A stretch of DNA of 64,000 nucleotides from Bolinopsis microptera (lineage: Eukaryota > Ctenophora > Tentaculata > Lobata > Bolinopsidae). Of the stretch, positions 17,135 to 29,769 are shown piece by piece (the first letter of the stretch is position 1; every line of letters begins with the position of its first letter). The position numbers were made by a program, and so were the translations under genes. The notes under the pieces are model-generated. The model worked only from the letters and a program-made list of their open reading frames with translations. It was not told the origin of the DNA and ran no database searches. The stretch covers positions 14,215,118-14,279,117 of the forward strand of contig NC_087078.1 in the NCBI RefSeq assembly GCF_026151205.1, written 5' to 3'.

Positions 17135-19070
17135 AACAAGTATCGAATCAGTATGGCTATTCTCAGCTTCAGATAGGGACAGCGTGACAGTTTTATCCTT
17201 CAGGGACAGCGGAAGCTATGCCAAAATTTTCAGCCGATCCCTTTCATGTGCAAGTTTAACCATCCACAGTTTCTATTACTGATTTTGAGACACCTCCGGA
17301 GACTTAATCATGCATGGTTCTTGAGTCAAAGTATAGCAAATTGCCGGAAGAGAGTTAATATATATGTAATTTCAATTATTTATGATACCGATACAAGCAT
17401 TCAAATTCCAGACATTTTCAACCAGAATAGTGAGCTGAAACAGGCTTTCTGAGAGTCTTTTGATGTCTTAGCTCAATATCATACCGAATGGCTCTCATGA
17501 GGAATAAGGTCAGTTGGCTGCTTGCATATCTGGCCATTATTTCTCGGGACGATCATGTCATAATGATTCTGCTCTGTTGCTTTGACGTCAGTGGCAGACA
17601 TTTTGTCCCACAGGTCGCTGTGAAGTCCTTATGTGCACAGCCAGTACAGAAAGGACGATACTTAAGGATACTTAAGGATCCGCGAGGGCTTGAAGGCTTA
17701 TCCAGATAGCCCATTATTCGCACCTATCTCCGTGGATTCCCTTAGAAGCGAGGCCGAACGGTGAACCTCTACCAGTAAAATTTGAGGTCCTACTCCGGAG
17801 GAGAAACCCGGTTACGGATTAAAGCCGTCCGGGACTAAACAGTAACAGTAACAGATTGTCAGGTGGGTCTGCCTGACAGATTTGAAGGCAGGGTTTCCTT
17901 GATGAACATGTGTGACCCTCATGATCATGTAGGGATATTGGAGCACGGAATTTCATTATCTTGTAGAGCTCGAGGTAACTGTGGTATGTATAGAGATTTT
18001 GTATTATAGCTAGAATATTATTATGTTTGTATATCGGTTTGGTGTGCTCTTTTATGAAAAATTTTTGGTCAAGTTTCTGGTGTCCTAGATAGGCCTAGTA
18101 CGTGAACAAGTCTTAAACTTATCAAGGTACGCCAGCCTATCACCAAATAGTACTCTGAGACAGTTTTGATTGATTGAAATAAATTTTCGTGCACATACAG
18201 AATGAATGGTTAATAATTTAATATATATGTAGACCAAGCTCTGTGCACGGGATGCTTCCTGGAAGAATCCAGTTCTTTTAGCGGGGCACCCTACCTAAAG
18301 CCAAATTGAGATATAATAATCATATTCCTAGAGAAATAATCAGAAATCGAATACCAATCAAATAATATGATATATATGAGTAGTAACCATATTTACTATG
18401 CAAAATGCCCCAACCACATAGTGTAAATTTATATAGAATTCAAATTCCATATCATCATTAAACCTCAATACCTAGTCAATATAATAGCCCAAGCAAAATT
18501 AAATAACTTCTTATATACCTTACTGTCATACTACAAATTAATTAAACATTTGAAATCTGTTGACCAGAGAATAAATTTCTAAGCCTAATGCAAGTGAAAT
18601 AATTTAGATGCAATAATGAATGCCTAATGTGAGTATCATTTGTCAATGTCCTTGTAAAAAAGTCTGTACAAGAGATATGAGTAACTAATATAGAAGAAAA
18701 AACAGGAAGTTGTCGTCTGTTGTAAAATAAATAAAATATCTAGAATATAAATTAGAATATAAAATAACATTCAGTCAATGTGTCGTCAATAAACTGTACA
18801 ATTATCAAATGTTAAAACTGGGTGATACAGTCACCAAAAAAAAATACTAAGTATGATAAGTTAATAAATTAAATGTGGTCTATAAAACTACCACTAAGTA
18901 TAATAGGTCAATAAATTAAAAGTGGTTTATAAAACTACCACTGTGGGAACCCCTTCTCCAGTTAAAACATGTCAGTCATGTGCAAAATCAATCAGAATGG
19001 TAAGGTGGTAAAAAAGGGAATATCTTTTCGATACATCAATTATATATGCCTCAGATTTAAAAGAATTAGA
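17135..19070. other. Intergenic, no gene supported
   Basis: No domain-bearing ORF seen. Near the LINE end, two imperfect ~50 bp direct repeats sit at about 18846-18945, each ending ATAAAACTACCACT. They may belong to the LINE 3' untranslated region. Confidence 0.4.
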
Positions 19071-19076
19071 AGTTAC

Positions 19077-22052
19077 TTAGTTATCGGCGACTATGATTGC
19101 AGTGTAAAATTTGTCATATGAATTGTCGAAGGTATAATTAGGGTCTGTTGTTATAGATGATAGTAGCTGTTTCTTATACGAATCACTAAAGCTTTTAACA
19201 TCGGGCAGATTTCGTAGATCTGTTGGAACATTATTCCAACATTTTGCCCCCAAGTATTGAAAGTTTTTATGTGATGTTGATCTATTGACATAAAGGTTGC
19301 AGCTTTCGCCGCTCCTACTACCTCCTGATATGTAACTAAATTTGTTCATAAAGTTTGTAGGACAATTGTCATGGATGATTCTAAACATATAATTTGACAG
19401 ATGGAGTTGTCGTCTAAGATGGAGTGGTAACCATTTCATGTCTCTATAAACATTAAGGCTGCTCTCTGTTTTTGGAACGTTGAGAGCTATTTTGGCTACC
19501 TTTTTGTACAGAGTGTCAAGTTCAGCAAGTTTTGTCTTGCCAGCTCTACAATAGATCGTGTCTAAATAATCGAATTGTGGCAACATGAGTGCATTGGCAA
19601 ACATTTTCCTATATTTAATGGGTAGCAGTGCTTTACTTCTATACATGGCACCAATTCTCTTCATGACCTTCCTAATAATATAATCTACATGGCTTTTGAA
19701 GTTTAATTTACTATCTAGAATGAGGCCAAGATATTTTGTCTCTTTGCACTCCTTGATTGTGAAAGTTACCTCATTACAATCAATGGTTATTTCATCATGT
19801 TGGTCAACAGAATCAAACAATAGGAATTCTGTCTTCTTTTCATTGAGTGATAATTTATTAACACTGAGCCATTTAAAGATTGTCATAAGTTCTATTTTCA
19901 TGTTTATAAATGTGCTTCTGCAGGTTTGATCAAAGAATAGTGCACCATCATCTGCAAATAGAAAGGGCTTAGATAGGTTACAGGCATAAATGATGTCATT
20001 TATGAAGATACTAAATAATATAGGCCCAATGATGCTTCCTTGTGGTACACCACTCAGAACTTCTAAAAATGAGCTTAGATTGCCATTGATCCTAGTGCAT
20101 TGATATCTACAAGATAAGAAGTTCTTAAACCAGGTTAAAGCAATGCCACCAATTCCATAATATGCCAATTTTTGAAGCAATATTTCATGATTCACTGTGT
20201 CAAAGGCCTTCTTAAGATCAAGAAAGATGATTCCTGGTTTATAAGACTTAGATTTACTCATATATATTTCGTCCATCAGATCGTACATCAGATTAGTTGT
20301 GGAGTGATTTTTCCGAAAGCCATATTGATGCCGGATGAAAAGTTTGTTCTCTTCCATGTAATCAGTGAGTTGCTTGCCGACAAAGTATTCTATAAGTTTT
20401 CCTACAAGTGGAAGGATGGATATTGGCCTGTAATTATTAGGATCATCTTTCATTCCTGCCTTATGGATGGGAGTTACTCTAGCTTTTTTACAAAGGGTTG
20501 GTACAACACCTGTATTAAGGCTCAGATTGACAATGTGGGTCAGTGGCTCAACTATGTGTGGTACAGCTTGCTTAAGTAAAAATAGAGGCACATTGTCATA
20601 TGAGGCCTTGTCATTCTTGAGCGTTTCGACATACATTAGGATATCAGTTTCATTTATTTCTTGGAATCTATCAAATGAGATATTAGAAGTTCTAGGAGGT
20701 AAAAAATCAGTAAAACTAACTCTTTCAATATTGGGGGCCTGATTTTGTAATCTTGATCCAACATTTGCAAAATGAAAGTTAAATAGCTCAGGATCATTCT
20801 CATTGATAGTTTGACAATTAGTTGTACCAGGGGTCATATTTGATGCCAGTTTGATAGTTTTCCATATCCCTTTAAGATCATTCTTGGCACTTTTAACTTG
20901 TAGATCATCGATTACATTAGCCTTTTTGCAGGTTTTAGCTAATTTATTTCTAATATTTCTCTGAATCTTGTAGCAATCCCAGGCCTCATTACACTTTATA
21001 CATTTGCTACATGTACCACATTTATTGCAATTTCCATTGTCTCTCTTATCCTTCTTTTTACGGAATTTCTTTAGAAGAAAATGTGTATGATTAATGGCAT
21101 ATAAAAGTTCAGTAGAAGGTTTATGTATGAACTTTTCATGCCTTTCTATGGTCTTGCAAGGGAAGAAGGTTGCATATGCCTGTTCAATATGATGACAAAG
21201 GCCAGCTGTGATAGCTTCAACATCTGTACTTTCCAATAGTGGACTGTAATCAGAACAGGTGTCTAGATAGTCTAAGAATTGTTTAACATTACGTTTACAA
21301 TGATTTCTAATTTCAACCTTCTCAAATTTAGGAGCTATAGGTACTTTACAATCTATCTCACACATAATAGCTTGATGATCTCCAATACGTTCATCAAGAA
21401 CAGAAGATTGGACAAAATCTGCATAACAGTTAGTGAATATTACATCAATAGTAGTCTGGGTAACATTGTCTCCACGTTTAGCAACTCTAGTTATCCCTTG
21501 AATGGTTTGAACTAGATTGTAACATCTCAAGGTCATATCTAATTTTTTGTACTGGGTGGATGAGATATTATTCTGGTCAATGTTTATATCCCCAATCCAG
21601 ATAACCTTTTTCCCATTCAATTTTTTCATGCAAAAATGAATGTATTCAATAAAGTTATCAACACTGCAATAATTTCCAGAGCGATAGAAGCAGCAAACAT
21701 TGATCTTGCTATTCTTAAGCTTCACCCATAATGCTTCAATGTTATCAAGCTTACTATCCATAACTAATTCTGTGTAAGCTAGTTTTTTGTTTATCATTAA
21801 GCCACAACCACCCCTAGAACTGTTTGGCCTGTCGCATCGCATAAGGTTGAAGGAGGAAGGAATATTTATGGTGTCTGTGTCAATAGTATCATTAAGATTC
21901 ATCTCATTTAGGGAAAGTATGTCTAATTTATGATCTCTAATAAGTTGGGAAAGTTCATTACTTTTAGCTAAATTGAGAAGCCCTCCTTGAATGTTACAAT
22001 GACCAATGCAGAGGTTGTGAAACCTATCAGCTGCATTATTAAAATTTGTCAT
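19077..22052 (-). mobile_element. Non-LTR retrotransposon ORF: APE endonuclease plus reverse transcriptase
   Basis: An uninterrupted 991-residue ORF. Residues about 10-235 form an AP-endonuclease-like domain with the expected landmarks: NE at 49-50, WIGDIN at 152-157, TIDVIFTN at 201-208 and GDHQA at 224-228. Residues about 510-790 form a reverse transcriptase: YRPIS, LDLKKAFDTVNH at 611-622, GVPQGSIIGP and the catalytic FADD at 699-702. The C-terminal extension resembles that of CR1/L2/jockey-type elements. Between the two enzymes is a Cys cluster (C342, C345, C348, C351, C354, C360). The ORF makes the enzyme for target-primed reverse transcription of its own RNA. No ORF1 was found upstream, so the copy is probably 5' truncated or of a one-ORF type. 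Being unbroken, it is likely young. Clade assignment is tentative. Confidence 0.93.
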
Positions 22053-22218
22053 CTTGTGAATCTTATTAATTCACAATGGAATGAATAAAAGTTGTAAAGT
22101 TGTGTTTAAACAGTACTTCTGAGCAGTAAATAATGAGCTTATACGTTGCTTCGCTGCCCCACCCCATACAGATATACAGTAGGAAAGATGTGATTCACAG
22201 TGGTTCTGATTCAGTCCA

Positions 22219-22958
22219 TTAAGGGGGCCGGGGGGGGGGGGGGGGGGGGGGTCTTCATCAAAATTCTCTCGAAATCGAGTTCATAGTTGTTTCCGATAGA
22301 GGGGATTGATATCTATCAGCTGCTTTTGGTCCCATGGAAAAATATTGTTCCTAGCCGAAATTATTGCCGGCCAAAGGTCAGCGCTTATGTGTAATTGTAT
22401 TGCGCGAGCAATTTTCAATCGCGCGTTCTGAAAATCGAGTCTAAAAATCTATCTTCTCCTACATTTTTTGAGCAATCACCCTCAAACTTTCAGGATATGT
22501 TCTTAGGATCAGTTAGAAGAGAACTCTAGAGCCAGAATTTGGAGATAGGCCTTAAAAGATTTTTGATTCGATTTTGAAAATCTTGGACCTCTAAAAATCA
22601 AGGTCCAAGATATTCAAAATCGAATTAAAAATCTTTAAAGGCCTATCTCAGAATTCTGGCTCTAGAGTTCTCTTCTAACTGATCCTAAGAACATATCCTG
22701 AAAGTTTGAGGGTGATTGCTCAAAAAATGTAGGAGAAGATAGATTTTTAGACTCGATTTTCAGAACGCGCGATTGAAAATTGCTCGCGCAATACAATTAC
22801 ACATAAGCGCTGACCTTTGGCCGGCAATAATTTCGGCTAGGAACAATATTTTTCCATGGGACCAAAAGCAGCTGATAGATATCACTCCCCTCTATCAGAA
22901 ACAACTATAAACTCGATTTCGAGAGAATTTTGATGAAGACCCCCCCCAGCCCCCTTAA
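22219..22958. mobile_element. 740 bp near-perfect palindrome bounded by TTAA
   Basis: The two halves are reverse complements with only a few mismatches, centred near 22595. The outer ends read TTAAGGGGGC and GCCCCCTTAA. A run of 22 G (22230-22251) follows the left end. TTAA on both sides fits the target duplication of piggyBac-like transposons, but no transposase is encoded, so it would be a non-autonomous fold-back element. It lies about 170 bases from the LINE start codon. Confidence 0.8.
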
Positions 22959-22959
22959 C

Positions 22960-24490
22960 ACAATGTACATTAAAGCTGTGATGCTTAATGGGGAAGAAGA
23001 ACAGTTCTTGCATGTGAACTGTGAAGGACCTTACATTTCAAAAGTATTTTACTTCAAGGTACTACACACATAATTTCCCGCCAAAACCTGCTGGTCAGTT
23101 TGGTGGTCGAGTTAGAGGCGTAACATTGCATGTTGCCCCCCGGCCCCCCCCCCCCCAACCCCCGAAGAAGCGCCTCCCTATTGGTGCCCCCTTCCCTTTT
23201 AGCACCCTCCCTAAAATTAAACAACTTAGGTGATTTTAGAGGATACGCCAGCAATATTTCAAAAAAATTAGCGGCGTTTTTTGCAAAGTTGTGCCTAATA
23301 CACATTTGCTGCAAATGCGATATTTACACATGTAAAATAGTGAAAACTGGCCACGGGCCTAAATATTACATATCAATCAATTACAATTCATTAATATTAC
23401 CAATATTAAAAACTATCGAAAATATTCAAGAAAGTATTCTCTAGCCAAAGGGCTCAATATTTAAATCTAAATCTTCAATATTGTCTGGTTTATATCGCAA
23501 CTTACACATGTAAAATAACATTTTTAAGTAAAAATCTGAGCCTCAGGGAGGTGCTGACATATACATTTTGGCTACATTGAATTACGCTATGCTTTGGCCA
23601 TTGAACCTTACCATATAATAGCATAGTGAAATTGATCTACTCAAAATTTTGCTTTCTGTCACCATCTGGTGAGCCCTATTACTGCATGATACTTTTTTAC
23701 AAGCAGAAATCAAGATGTTTATTTAGTAAAATTTACAGTTGTGAAAGCTTACGTTCAGTTTAGCTCAGTAATCTGGGGATTCCTAAGGAGTCTACAACAA
23801 AGATCCGAACCCTCTGCTTAAGGCAGAAGCTAGATTAAATATGTGATATTAAATTCAGTCTCGTCTCGATTTTCCTTCAAAGCACAATTGTTCTGTCAGA
23901 CACTCGACTGTTCTACAACGGATGTAAATAATTTATTACCAATCAGCATATGGATGACTTTCGTAAGGGTCCACAACCATCACTTTCTTGGCGGTCTCAG
24001 CGCACCTTTTCAACGGGCAACCAAGGCCAGATCCAGAACAACTGTTCATCTTCTACCAGTGTAAGTACAAGTCGTAAAACTCCATATTGTCAAGCCATGT
24101 GGCAGAATAGTATGCACTCATGATTCCGAGACAGATGGGGATACGATTCCCAGAGTCACATGAAGTCTAAGAAAAAGATTAACCAGAAAATCATCAACAC
24201 GTGGTCGCCAAACTTAAAAGTATACCTGATCAAACTGACTGATCAAAACCACTAAACTATGTGTGGGCATTCGTGAAACTAGTTCAGAATCATGTTATCG
24301 GTTGACACAGCCGAATGATCAAAGAACCGTGATTGAGGATGTTATGAGGAAGGGTCCTGCTAAAAGATGTATTACTTTTATTTGTACTTAGTACGTACAT
24401 CTATATCGAATGTACTTTACATCAGTACTATTGCATATTGGCAGAGTTTTCAGATGCAGAGGACGATCGGTCACAATATCATATCAAATC
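22960..24490. other. Intergenic, no gene supported
   Basis: Holds a C-rich tract (13 C at 23144-23156) and a GTTTAGCTCAGTAATCTGGG stretch at 23760 that is faintly tRNA-like. No coding exon is convincing. Confidence 0.4.
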
Positions 24491-24492
24491 AT

Positions 24493-27359
24493 TTAAGGAC
24501 ACGTTCATTTGAGTTTGAGGATATTGGTAAATATAAGTGACCCTATTAAAAGGCACAGTGTAGTTGACTTTGTCACACTATGAAATTACACAAACCCTTG
24601 ATGGTTAGGATAATCGTCTCATCCTCTAGGCTAACTTTGTCACATAACGATATCTTAATCAGGTGATAAGATATCGCTTAAATACGGCCGGCACGGAAAT
24701 GGTTACATTGTCACACTATAAACATGTGACAGAGTAAATATGGACCCCTTGCTGCCGTTTTTGACCAAAATTTTGAGTGTCCAGTTGATTGGATGGGTAC
24801 ATATGACCATTACCTACATATTTGACGACTTTTTTCGTTAGATGGTGCACTCAGGTTTACTGTGTCACACATTTAAGAAAATATGTGAAGAATGTTTAGG
24901 GAACCCTGATAAGCAATGCCGAGTAGTATAGGTTTATTTAATGGCCTGGAAGTGCTAGGAATTGTTATTATATCATATAGTTGCAAGGAATTAAAACACA
25001 GAAGGCACAGACAAGTTTACTTTGTCACATAATCTTGATGATATCTGAACATGTGTGAAATTGAACAAATAATGATATACCAGCTTAAACCCTTTGTATT
25101 ACGTACTATGGATCAAACAACACTGCTAGTACCACGCACCAGTCACATAAATCATTATCCGGTGGTAATATGTTAACAGTGTCACAATTAAACTACCGCA
25201 ACATGGTCAAAAATAGGGTAATTTCGTCACAACAAAATTATTGTAACTCTGTCAGCTCCTTGCTGGCAAAATAACTAGTTTATCGAAATTTTTTTGATGA
25301 TAAAGTTACATAGTATTCTAATAGAGGTATAGTTCTTCAAAATAGGGGCAAGACATGTTTACTTTGTCACATCAGTTATTATAAGAGTTAGGTAATCGTC
25401 ATCAGATTAACCGATCTTTTTCGTAGTATGGATCGATTAATATAGGCAATAAAGCATCCTAATTCCTATGCCAATTTTAACACACTATCTTGATATTGTT
25501 GGGGCAGGAAAAGTTAATTTTGTCACATTTTTAGTGACTTAGACAAATTTAACCTGAAATTGTTAAACTTGAGCTCTGATGTTCTGGACAATATTCTACC
25601 AATCGTTTCTGAAAGAATGTTTAATTCTAATACAGTTATAGATAAATAGATCTTCAAAATAGGGGCAAGACATGTTTACTTTGTCACATCAGCTATTATT
25701 AGAGTTAGGTAATCGTCATCATATTAACATATATTCTTTTGTAGTTTGGATTGATTTATTTAGGTAATAAAGCAGCCTATGCTAATTTTAACACACTATC
25801 TTGATATTGTTGGGGCAGGAAAAGTTAATTTTGTCACATTTTTAGTGACTTAGACAAATTTAACCTGAAATTGTTAAACTTGAGCTCTGATGTTCTGGAC
25901 AATATTCTACCAATCGTTTCTGAAAGAATGTTTAATTCTAATACAGTTATAGATAAATAGATCTTCAAAATAGGGGCAAGACATGTTTACTTTGTCACAT
26001 CAGCTATTATTAGAGTTAGGTAATCGTCATCATATTAACATATATTCTTTTGTAGTTTGGATTGATTTATTTAGGTAATAAAGCAGCCTATGCTAATTTT
26101 TACACACTATTTTGAAATTGTTGGGGCAGGAAAAGTTAATTTTGTCACATTTTTAGTGACTTAGACAAATTTAACCTAAAATTGCTAAACTTGAGCTCGG
26201 ATGTTCTGGACAATATTCTACCAATCGTTTCTGAAAGAGTATTGAATTCTAATAGAGTTATAGATCTTCAAAATAGGGGCAAGACATGTTTACTTTGTCA
26301 CATCAGTTATTATTACAGTTAGGTAATCGTCATCACATTAACATATATTTTTTGTAATTTGGATTGATTTATTTAGGTAATAAGGCAGCATATGCTAATT
26401 TTTACACACTATCTTGAAATTTATGGGCAGGAAAAGTTCATTTTGTCACATTTTTAGTGACTTTGACAAATTTAACCTAAAATTGTTAAACTTGAGCTCT
26501 GATGTTCTGGACAATATTCTACCAATTTTTTCTGAAAGAATGTTGAATTCTAATAAAGTTATAGAATATATAGATCTTCAAATAGGGGCAAGACATGTTT
26601 ACTTTGTCACATCAGTTATTATAAAAGTTATTAAAGGAGACTATTTCATTATATAATCATTGTTTTTAACCTATTTAATTTGCGATTTCGTATAATTTTT
26701 TGTGACAATGCAATGTAAACATCAACTGATCTTAACTTGCATCAACTACATTGTCATCATGTAAAGTTTTCCCGCCTTTCAAACCAAAATCAGATATAAA
26801 TAATTCGCCCAAAATTTTAAATTTCATATATTGTGACAGAATTAACCTCATTTCCCAATAACCAAGTGCCTGTATTAGCTAACTTTTCAAAGCAACATAT
26901 TTAAGGGCTATGATTGGTACTCCGTACTTGGTAGATCAACCATCAAATAATGAGTTAAAAGGGTTTTGAGGACACCTCACAGTAGAATAGAGGTATGGTA
27001 TCCTGAGTGTGACAAAGTTACCCAAATATTGCCTTGTAACCGTTCGATCCGTGCCCTTTAACCAATGTTGTATCATAATTGTTAGATTGACCTAATCTAC
27101 TATGTTTCAGGCCAAGGAATGGTAATTAGACAACTGCAGTTAATTAAGTCACACAAAATGTGACATTTGATACATTTTAGTGCCTAACAACAATATATTT
27201 TCTTTCTGAGCAGTGCATATGGGAGTATGGGTTATGTGGCTAATGTTCAGAACTTCTGAACGTGCTAGGTTAATAGATGTCAAAATTAAGCCACTATCGT
27301 CAAAAACGCTATTATTTTTATTTACCAATATCCTCAAACTCAAATGAACGTGTCCTTAA
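24493..27359. mobile_element. 2.87 kb TTAA-bounded non-autonomous element rich in TTTGTCACA
   Basis: Perfect 41 bp terminal inverted repeats: the left begins TTAAGGACACGTTCATTTG at 24493, and the right is its reverse complement ending at 27359. TTAA at both outer ends fits a piggyBac-type target site. No ORF above about 80 codons is present. The interior carries about 4.3 tandem units of roughly 310 bp (25262-26600) and more than 20 occurrences of TTTGTCACA-like motifs. Most are in plus orientation through the left and centre, with TGTGACA forms near the right end. The motifs could be subterminal transposase-binding sites; this is inference. Confidence 0.8.
25262..26600. repeat. Tandem array of ~310 bp units
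   Basis: GGGGCAAGACATGTTTACTT recurs at 25345, 25662, 25973, 26276 and 26585, at spacings of 317, 311, 303 and 309. Each unit carries two TTTGTCACA motifs, one after TTTAC and one after AATTT. The second and third units are almost identical, indicating recent duplication. The array lies wholly inside the TTAA-bounded element. Confidence 0.9.
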
Positions 27360-27634
27360 CAGATTATATCATATCATGGACCAGTTAAAAACCTTCGTTT
27401 TATTTTGTCGACCAATACAAGCAAAGTTATTTCACATAACGCCTCTGAATTAGAGCAGAGCATCCCTTTTCGTATTAAATTAAACTACCTAATAACTGAT
27501 TACGTGAAGTACTGTACACAACTTGTATTGGGCCGCACCACGCGCGGCTGTATCGTGGCTTTCGCCCCGATGCTGGATGAAATGACATTGAATAAAATAA
27601 CAATGAGGGCCACGACGTGATACAAATCAATTTA

Positions 27635-28300
27635 TAACTTAATTGACGATGTCAATTCATCTCAGCTCGGCGCGGCACAGTAGCGCATCACTGTCGCTGT
27701 GAGAAGCCTCATTGAGTGCGCGGCGCGGCACAGTAACGCATCGCGCTACAATTTATTTGATACATGTTTCGTATCCAAATATCGGATTCGGCGCGAAAAG
27801 TGGCATGCAACGTATGTCAATATTTGGAGGTAGGACTTCGCCGCTTCGACGCGCTGCGCAAAGTTTAATTTTATTTTGCAATCGAAGAGATCGTTGCTCT
27901 GTTAATTTGCTAAGCAACGATCGATAATGACATCGTCAATCAAATATTTTATGAGTATTACCGTTTTGCGTTTAATTAAGTTTTGCGTTTAAATTCAGTT
28001 AAGTGACAAAAATCATTTTACATTATTAATTAAAAGCGTTGTAGCACGATGCGTTACTGTGCCCCGCCGCGCACTCTATTATGCTTCTCGCAACGACAGA
28101 CAACAGATATGCTAGATCGGCGAGGTGCGCTACTGTGCCGCGCCGAGCTGCGATGAATTGACATCGTCAATTAATTATAAGCACTACGCGGTGCGGCCCT
28201 GTTTTGCACCCTATATTGCTCCAACCAGAGCCCTCTCGCTTGCATTGAAACAAGCGCGTCATGCAGTACGCGTATACACATGGCTATGTGTACACCATAT
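27635..28300. mobile_element. Composite fold-back element, copy B
   Basis: An inverted pair: TTGACGATGTCAATTCAT then CAGCTCGGCGCGGCACAGTA (27640-27690) faces its reverse complement at 28125-28175. GCGGCACAGTAACGCATCGC at about 27725 faces a GCGATGCGTTACTGTGCC-like stretch at about 28045. The centre holds a partly decayed ATCGTTGCTCTG/AGCAACGAT hairpin (27890-27922). It matches copy A (5.9-6.7 kb) module for module and is followed by a piece of the 4.8 kb fold-back element (28215-28300). Confidence 0.6.
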
Positions 28301-28319
28301 ACAAGTATTCCTGCCAAGT

Positions 28320-29275
28320 AACATCAGATCTTACAGAAGCAATATACAATCAACACCCAGATTTTTATGATGATCAGGAAAAACTTGTAGAGATCAAGGC
28401 CCAAATCAGAAAATCAAGGATTGAGTTTTTCAAGGAGAGAAAAGATGAGGTTAAAAAAGACCTGAATGAAAGCCAAAAATTGCAATTACATCTTACATTT
28501 AATTAGAGAAAGGGACAAGTTCCTGGCTGTCATCACTCCCGCTCAAATCATTTGGATTCTGTCTCAACAAGCAAGAATTCAATGACGCCCTAGCCCTTAG
28601 GTACAACTTTGGAATAAAAGATGCTACAAGAAAATGTGTATGTGGAAGTGACAACTCAATAAACCACTCATTAATATGCAAAAGGGGTGGGTATGTATTT
28701 CTTCGCCGCAATTCATTGAGAGATGTAATGTGTTAGCAGAGCTCTTAGAAACTGCTGGCTGTAAAGACGTTACCACTGAACCTCTCCTTATCCCTGTCAA
28801 TGGGAAAGAACTTCCTGCAGGGGCCAACAAAGCAGATGGAGCTTGGTTAGATGCTAGGAGTGTATGGAACCCATTGGAAAGGGCATTTTTAGATGTAAGA
28901 GTATTTCATGCTCAAGCTCCTTCCAATAAGGCTTTTGGATTTCCAATGAGTATGTACACTAGCCATGAGAGACGGAAGAAAAACATGTACAACAAAAGGA
29001 TTGTCGAAGTAGAGCATGGAACATTTACACCAATAGTCCTATCAACAACAGGTGGAATGGGAAGAGAAGCAAATACTTTTTTCAAAAAGTTAGCTGATAG
29101 AATGTCTAGAAAATCAGGACAAAGATACAGTGAGGCAATGACATTTATCAGGAAAAGAATAAGATTTTACTTATTGAGAACAACAATTATAGCTCTTAGA
29201 GGAGAAAGAGGGATAAAAAGTGGTAGGGCTGTTAAAATATCAGAACTAGATATAAATTTAGAGCCAACAAATTGA
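28320..29275 (+). pseudogene. Frameshifted C-terminal remnant of a retroelement polyprotein
   Basis: Three reading frames in succession carry parts of one protein: a charged helical stretch (to 28503), a segment with a CVCG-x9-H-x3-C zinc-knuckle-like motif (about 28505-28735), and a 199-residue frame (28676-29275). The last has WLDA and FLDVRV aspartate motifs and TTGGMG. From memory this order matches the C-terminus of a reverse-transcriptase-bearing element family common in cnidarian and other invertebrate genomes. The FLDVRV segment may be an endonuclease-like fold. At least two frameshifts, near 28500 and 28720, separate the frames, so the copy is dead. No reverse transcriptase domain remains upstream. 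It sits between modules of the fold-back mosaic. Confidence 0.65.
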
Positions 29276-29439
29276 ACTGGCTACTTCTACTACTTAAAGG
29301 GTTTTTTAAAAATTTACTAAGATTTTTTATTGAATTTCATATTGAATTTTTATATAGGGTCAATGCTATATTATGTGTATATTGTTTGAATTTTTCTGTA
29401 TTTAGAAAAAACAATAATATCACGTGATCGAGACAGTTT

Positions 29440-29765
29440 TTCGCCAATATCTAGTCAGGGGAGCATTTTAACCCTATGTCATGGGGGGTGATTAGGAATC
29501 AGTGTCCGAAAATACATCGATTGATGTTGGTTTTAACTGTCGGGGGCCCTTTTAGAACAATCTCGAAAATCGACTGTAGAGTGATTTAGTACGCTCGATG
29601 AAATTTGATAGATATGAAATATTTTTATTGTTTATACCTTTATTGCTGTGGGTTCCAGGCTTTATTTGTAGGTTTATAACCTACCAAGACGCGCGCCGAG
29701 TTGGACTTGTCGACGGTCTTGATTAGAAGCAAATATTTTACAAGTATCACCCGTTAACTACAACA
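29440..29765. repeat. Fold-back mosaic modules flanking the retroelement remnant
   Basis: Contains the GGGGTGATTAGGAATCAGTG module shared with 7.4 kb and, at 29675-29760, the block with GACGCGCGCCGAGTTGGACT and AAGTATCACCCGTTAAC shared with 5.9 and 6.6 kb. Confidence 0.6.
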
Positions 29766-29769
29766 GTCA

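Noticed and set aside
20172-20742. Plus-strand ORFs of 91-135 codons within the LINE
   Set aside because: Antisense shadows of the 991-codon endonuclease/reverse transcriptase frame.
22219-22958. Palindrome as the 5' untranslated region of the LINE
   Set aside because: It has its own TTAA-bounded symmetric ends and no link to the LINE ORF beyond being nearby.
23760-23830. Possible tRNA (TAGCTCAGTAATCTGG with a later ATCCGAACCC)
   Set aside because: No acceptor or T-stem pairing could be built; too weak to list as an RNA gene.
24540-27170. CRISPR-like array because of regularly recurring TTTGTCACA
   Set aside because: The motif spacing is irregular outside the 310 bp units, the sequence is eukaryotic, and the motif is only 9 bases.
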